Source of the DNA: Bacteroidota bacterium
GTDB lineage: Bacteria > Bacteroidota > Bacteroidia > Chitinophagales > Chitinophagaceae
DNA: 17,800 nucleotides
Direction: 5' to 3'
NCBI GenBank assembly: GCA_023415275.1
Contig: JAEZLJ010000141.1
Coordinates: forward strand, 1 to 17,800
Shown here: positions 15,026 through 17,800 of the stretch, piece after piece
Position numbering within the stretch: the first letter of the stretch is position 1
Layout of the letters: every line of letters begins with the position of its first letter
Notes under the pieces: model-generated
The model's database searches: none
Seen by the model: the letters and a program-made list of their open reading frames with translations, nothing else
Told to the model about the DNA's origin: nothing
Made by a program: the position numbers and the translations under genes

Positions 15026-15511
15026 ATGACTGAAAAAGAATATAATGACTGTGTGAGCCTGTATGCTGACAATGTATTCAGGTTCATTGTAAAAAACCTG
15101 CGACACGAGGAAGATGCCCGTGACGTGGTACAAACAGCATTTGAAAAGCTTTGGCGAAACCGTGAAGAGGTGGAACATGCAAAGAGCAAGTCATACCTTT
15201 TTACTATAGCCTACAACCAAATGATCGACCATCTGAGAAAGTCGAAAAGGATTCATCTGAAAGAAGACTTTAAAGAAGATACAAGGGTACACAGCAAGGA
15301 ATTTAATAACGCAAAGGCTATTCTCAACGAAGCATTGGCTAAACTGGGTGAAACCCAACGTTCACTGGTCATGCTTAAAGACTATGAAGGATACAGCTAT
15401 GAGGAAATTGGCAAGATCATGAACCTCAGTGAAAGCCAGGTAAAGGTATACCTGCACAGGGCTCGCCTTCAATTAAAAGAGTACATTGTAAAAGTTGAAA
15501 ATGTCATCTAA
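15026..15511 (+). CDS. ECF-type RNA polymerase sigma factor (sigma-70 family)
   Basis: A 161-residue sigma factor with only regions 2 and 4, typical of extracytoplasmic function sigma factors. Region 2 spans about 10-72 and includes DARDVVQTAFEKLWRN and SYLFTIAYNQMIDHLRKSKR. Region 4 spans about 100-155 with LGETQRSLVMLKDYEGYSYE, EIGKIMNLSESQVKVYLHRA and the closing basic helix. No extra C-terminal domain is present. The next gene starts inside its end (11-base overlap) and encodes a membrane protein with a cytoplasmic head, the usual place for an anti-sigma factor. There is no FecR or SusC/SusD homologue beside it, so it is not the common Bacteroidota glycan-uptake sigma group. Confidence 0.92.
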   Translation: MTEKEYNDCVSLYADNVFRFIVKNLRHEEDARDVVQTAFEKLWRNREEVEHAKSKSYLFTIAYNQMIDHLRKSKRIHLKEDFKEDTRVHSKEFNNAKAILNEALAKLGETQRSLVMLKDYEGYSYEEIGKIMNLSESQVKVYLHRARLQLKEYIVKVENVI

Positions 15512-16607
15512 TTCAAACCATATCAATAATATTATTCATACCGGTAATTACGAGGAATTCTTTATCCTGTATATGGATAATGAGTTAACCGTTGAGCAAA
15601 GGGAAATGGTAGAAACCTTCCTGGAAGCACACCCTGAGCTGCGTTCAGAACTAGACCTTCTGTTAAGCACCCAACTGCCTGCGGAAACTGTCAGCTTTGA
15701 TAAAGAATCATTGTTGTCTTCTTCTATGAAACTCAGTTCGGCTGAAGAGGAACTGCTGCTTTACTTAGACAATGAATTACCAGCCACTGAAAAAAACCGC
15801 ATTGAATTAGAACTGGCCTCCAACCAGGATTATCAACGTCAGCACTCCATACTTTTACAAACCAGGCTGGATGCCACTGAAGTCATTCCCTATCCTAACA
15901 AAGCGGAACTTTATCACCACTCTACCAGGATCGTAGGTTACAGATTTTATATGCGTATAGCTGCCGCCGTATTACTGGTTGCTGGCATGGGCACACTGTA
16001 TTACCTGCAAAATGATTATAACCAGGTTTCTAATCCTGGTGTCGCCGTGGTTCCACAAGCATCAAAAACCCAGGCTCCCAACCAATCAACAGAGCCAGGC
16101 ATTACCAATTCAACAGGCGCAGGATCTTTAAATGCTAACCTGGATGAAACAGCTTTGGTGAATGCAAAAAAGGACGATGCTAATGAAAGGATTTACATTA
16201 ACAGCCACAGGGATTTGAATAACCACCAGGTAGCCTACACAGCCGTGCAAAATACAGATCAAACTATCGACCCGGTATATGAACACGCAGTGCAGCCAAT
16301 GGAAAAAGCTACTACTGCCATTCATATGAATGCTACTATGGAAGAACCCACATCTTTTGATCCATCTAAGCAAATCATTAACAACTCCCGTGTAACTTCT
16401 GCTTTAGCTCAACGTAATACATCTACAAAGGCTACAGAAACTGAGGTACCAAAGAATGATGTAGCTGAAAACAAAGAAAGCAAAGGATCATTCAAAAGCT
16501 TTTTGCGCAAAGCCACCAGGATGATCGAAAGAAAAACAGGGATAGACCCAACCAATGGCGATGATGAAGAACTACTGGTGGGGGCCCTTGCAGTAAAACT
16601 TAAATAA
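15501..16607 (+). CDS. probable anti-sigma factor with duplicated cytoplasmic domain
   Basis: A 368-residue membrane protein. The start is the ATG at 15501, overlapping the sigma gene by 11 bases; the TTG at 15495 would only add two residues. The cytoplasmic part (1-150) contains two related units, at about 18-68 and 82-134: YEEFFILYMDNELTVEQ and EEELLLYLDNELPATEK, then LPAETVSFDK and LDATEVIPYPNK. A single membrane helix lies at about 151-169. The periplasmic part is long, Thr/Asn/Gln-rich and probably disordered, and closes with a folded-looking end (about 332-368): SFKSFLRKATRMIERKTGID, then LLVGALAVKLK. It has no cysteine and no HxxxCxxC, so it is not a zinc anti-sigma domain. The role follows from the overlap with the sigma gene and from topology; the sequence alone does not prove it. 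Confidence 0.75.
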   Translation: MSSNSNHINNIIHTGNYEEFFILYMDNELTVEQREMVETFLEAHPELRSELDLLLSTQLPAETVSFDKESLLSSSMKLSSAEEELLLYLDNELPATEKNRIELELASNQDYQRQHSILLQTRLDATEVIPYPNKAELYHHSTRIVGYRFYMRIAAAVLLVAGMGTLYYLQNDYNQVSNPGVAVVPQASKTQAPNQSTEPGITNSTGAGSLNANLDETALVNAKKDDANERIYINSHRDLNNHQVAYTAVQNTDQTIDPVYEHAVQPMEKATTAIHMNATMEEPTSFDPSKQIINNSRVTSALAQRNTSTKATETEVPKNDVAENKESKGSFKSFLRKATRMIERKTGIDPTNGDDEELLVGALAVKLK

Positions 16608-16627
16608 TCATTTTTCAACCTAATATT

Positions 16628-17455
16628 ATGAACCGAATACTACTTGCAATAATTGCATCTGCTATTACTATGTCCTCTTATGCCCAGGTGGACAGCACAG
16701 AGGCCCAAAAGGCCGACACCATCCGTGTAGGAGGCATGATCATTATTAAAAAACAAGGTAAGGACGAAAAGGAAAACAAGGAGATCACTATCTCCAACCG
16801 TTCTCGCCATCGCAACAACTCCAATGTCAGCACTAACTGGGGTATCGTTGACCTGGGATTCTCCAACTGGAATGACAAAACCAATTACAGCTCCGCCGAA
16901 GCCCAGGCATTTGCCCCCGGATTCAATAAGGATGCTTTGGAACTGAATACTACGAAATCCATCAACGTCAATATTTGGTTCTTCATGCAACGACTGAATA
17001 TGGTGAGCCATGTGCTGAACCTGAAATACGGACTGGGCCTTGAATTGAACAACTACAGGTTCGATGACAAAAGAGTGCATCTGCAAAAGAACCCCACACA
17101 AATCACACTGGACCCTGATTATGCTAACTTAAAAAAGAACAAACTGGCTGCTGATTACATCACCGTGCCAATGATGCTGAATGTGAACCTTACACCGGGT
17201 CGCAACAAAGGCTTTGGTTTCAGTGGTGGTGTCAGCGCAGGCTTCCTCTACTCTTCACGCCAGAAAATAAAAGGCAGCGATGGTAAGCATAAGATTCATG
17301 ATGATTACGATCTGCGCAAATGGAAATTATCCTATATAGGTGAACTGAACCTGGGCCCTGTGAAATTGTACGGTACTTATGCCATGAAAAGTATGTGGGA
17401 AAAAGGACTGGATCAAACACCTTACAACGTAGGTATCCGTTTGAGCAATTGGTAA
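16628..17455 (+). CDS. outer-membrane beta-barrel protein (PorT-like)
   Basis: A 275-residue exported protein. The signal peptide (1-19) ends in SYA before QVDS. A charged periplasmic stretch (about 20-62, DTIRVGGMIIIKKQGKDEK) leads to a beta-rich part with alternating strands and turns: NWGIVDLGFSNW, SINVNIWFFMQRLN, LNLKYGLGLELNNYRF, AADYITVPMMLNVNLTP, GFSGGVSAGFLYSS, LSYIGELNLGPVKLYGTYA and a final strand NVGIRLSNW with the aromatic end that the BAM complex recognises. It starts 20 bases after the anti-sigma gene and is most likely in one operon with it, so it may be a target or a partner of that signalling pair. The family of PorT-like outer-membrane proteins is a fair match; ligand unknown. 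Confidence 0.82.
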   Translation: MNRILLAIIASAITMSSYAQVDSTEAQKADTIRVGGMIIIKKQGKDEKENKEITISNRSRHRNNSNVSTNWGIVDLGFSNWNDKTNYSSAEAQAFAPGFNKDALELNTTKSINVNIWFFMQRLNMVSHVLNLKYGLGLELNNYRFDDKRVHLQKNPTQITLDPDYANLKKNKLAADYITVPMMLNVNLTPGRNKGFGFSGGVSAGFLYSSRQKIKGSDGKHKIHDDYDLRKWKLSYIGELNLGPVKLYGTYAMKSMWEKGLDQTPYNVGIRLSNW

Positions 17456-17482
17456 TCTTACTTAGCTGATTACGTAGTGAAG

Positions 17483-17511
17483 AACCTTTGTTTTAGACAA
17501 AGGTTTTTTTT
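17483..17511 (+). terminator. terminator of the sigma/anti-sigma/barrel operon
   Basis: AACCTTTG (17483-17490) and CAAAGGTT (17498-17505) form an 8-bp stem with a 7-base loop, followed by a run of T to 17511. It begins 28 bases after the stop of the barrel gene. Confidence 0.88.
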
Positions 17512-17565
17512 ATTTTGCAAAGTCTCGTTAAAGATATCAACAACCCAAAATAAAAATATTTTGTA

Positions 17566-17591
17566 TAGCGTTAAGTCGGAGAGAAACGCTA
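17566..17591 (+). repeat. short inverted repeat before the probable L,D-transpeptidase gene
   Basis: TAGCGTT (17566-17572) and AACGCTA (17585-17591) are exact complements around a 12-base loop that contains GGAGAG. It lies 13 bases before the ATG at 17605. It could be a small leader hairpin or an operator, and at 7 bp it could also be chance. Confidence 0.35.
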
Positions 17592-17604
17592 AACCTCTGG
17601 AGTT

Positions 17605-17800
17605 ATGAAAACCGCCATTTTTCTTTCGTGCCTTATTGCAGGTGGAAGCTTGCTGGTAAAAGACCACTCTACCAAGACTAACCTTAACCTCCCTGCCTAT
17701 AAAGCCACTACCTCCAAACGCACCTCCTCTTCTATGCCTATTGCTCCGGTCTCTATTACCATTGACAAATCAAACTATGAACTGTACGTGTATGACGCCA
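17605..17800 (+). CDS. probable L,D-transpeptidase (YkuD family), 3' truncated
   Basis: Only the first 65 residues are present. The start is the ATG at 17605, opening on a short hydrophobic segment (MKTAIFLSCLIAGGSLL) that serves as a signal peptide or, given the Cys at position 9 in a weak context, less likely a lipobox. A Ser/Thr/Lys-rich linker follows, then ISITIDKSNYELYVYDA-like sequence at about residues 50-65. This strand pattern, with Tyr-Glu-Leu-Tyr-Val-Tyr, is how many YkuD L,D-transpeptidases of Bacteroidota begin; these link peptidoglycan stems 3-3 or attach proteins. The catalytic His and Cys lie beyond the window, so the call rests on this segment only. Confidence 0.55.
   Translation, partial: MKTAIFLSCLIAGGSLLVKDHSTKTNLNLPAYKATTSKRTSSSMPIAPVSITIDKSNYELYVYDA

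Noticed and set aside
1..17800. Mobile elements, CRISPR arrays, tRNA or rRNA genes, toxin-antitoxin pairs or phage genes
   Set aside because: I looked on both strands and saw no transposase, no spaced direct repeats, no tRNA cloverleaf and no phage-type protein. Gene order and base use look uniform across the window.

Overview
The window looks like a chromosomal, mostly housekeeping stretch of a Bacteroidota genome, most likely from the Chitinophagaceae; no species can be named from the sequence. The signs are: promoter elements of the Bacteroidota type (TAnnTTTG, once with TTTG 19 bases upstream), few Shine-Dalgarno sites, the long three-domain form of IspG, a BatB/BatC pair, a PorT-like outer-membrane barrel, exported proteins whose signal peptides end in Ala-Gln, and moderate-to-low GC content. 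No tRNA, rRNA, insertion sequence, phage gene or CRISPR array was seen, and no gap between genes exceeds 300 bases.

Layout. Plus strand, 1-4147: an N-acetylmuramoyl-L-alanine amidase cut by the left edge, a small secreted protein, a two-helix membrane protein, tsaB (t6A tRNA modification), an ArsR-family regulator, and a CstB-like persulfide dioxygenase/rhodanese fusion. A two-way terminator follows. Minus strand, 12587-4197 (read right to left): a 42-residue lipoprotein, a class D beta-lactamase, batB and batC (4-base overlap), ispG and a lipoprotein (2-base gap), a terminator, nadB, and an LpxL/HtrB-like acyltransferase. Then a plus-strand lipoprotein (12737-13315) and minus-strand kbl (13380-14567) converge on a shared terminator. 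Plus strand, 14738-17455: a 67-residue membrane protein, an ECF sigma factor, its probable anti-sigma factor (11-base overlap) and an outer-membrane barrel, closed by a terminator. The right edge cuts a probable L,D-transpeptidase.

Two groups stand out. First, arsR and the cstB-like gene are separated by a perfect 18-bp inverted repeat. It can act as arsR's terminator, yet it also holds a promoter-like element and the ribosome binding site of the next gene. The regulator has no cysteine, so it cannot sense persulfide as BigR or SqrR do. Second, the sigma/anti-sigma/barrel group carries an anti-sigma factor whose cytoplasmic part is a tandem duplication with a period of about 64 residues, and it is preceded by an unrecognised small membrane protein. 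The batB-batC pair without the rest of the Bat operon, and a lipoprotein coupled to ispG, are lesser oddities.

Most genes are recognised with good confidence. Functions of the small secreted, membrane and lipoproteins are unknown. All promoters and operators are read by eye and unproven.
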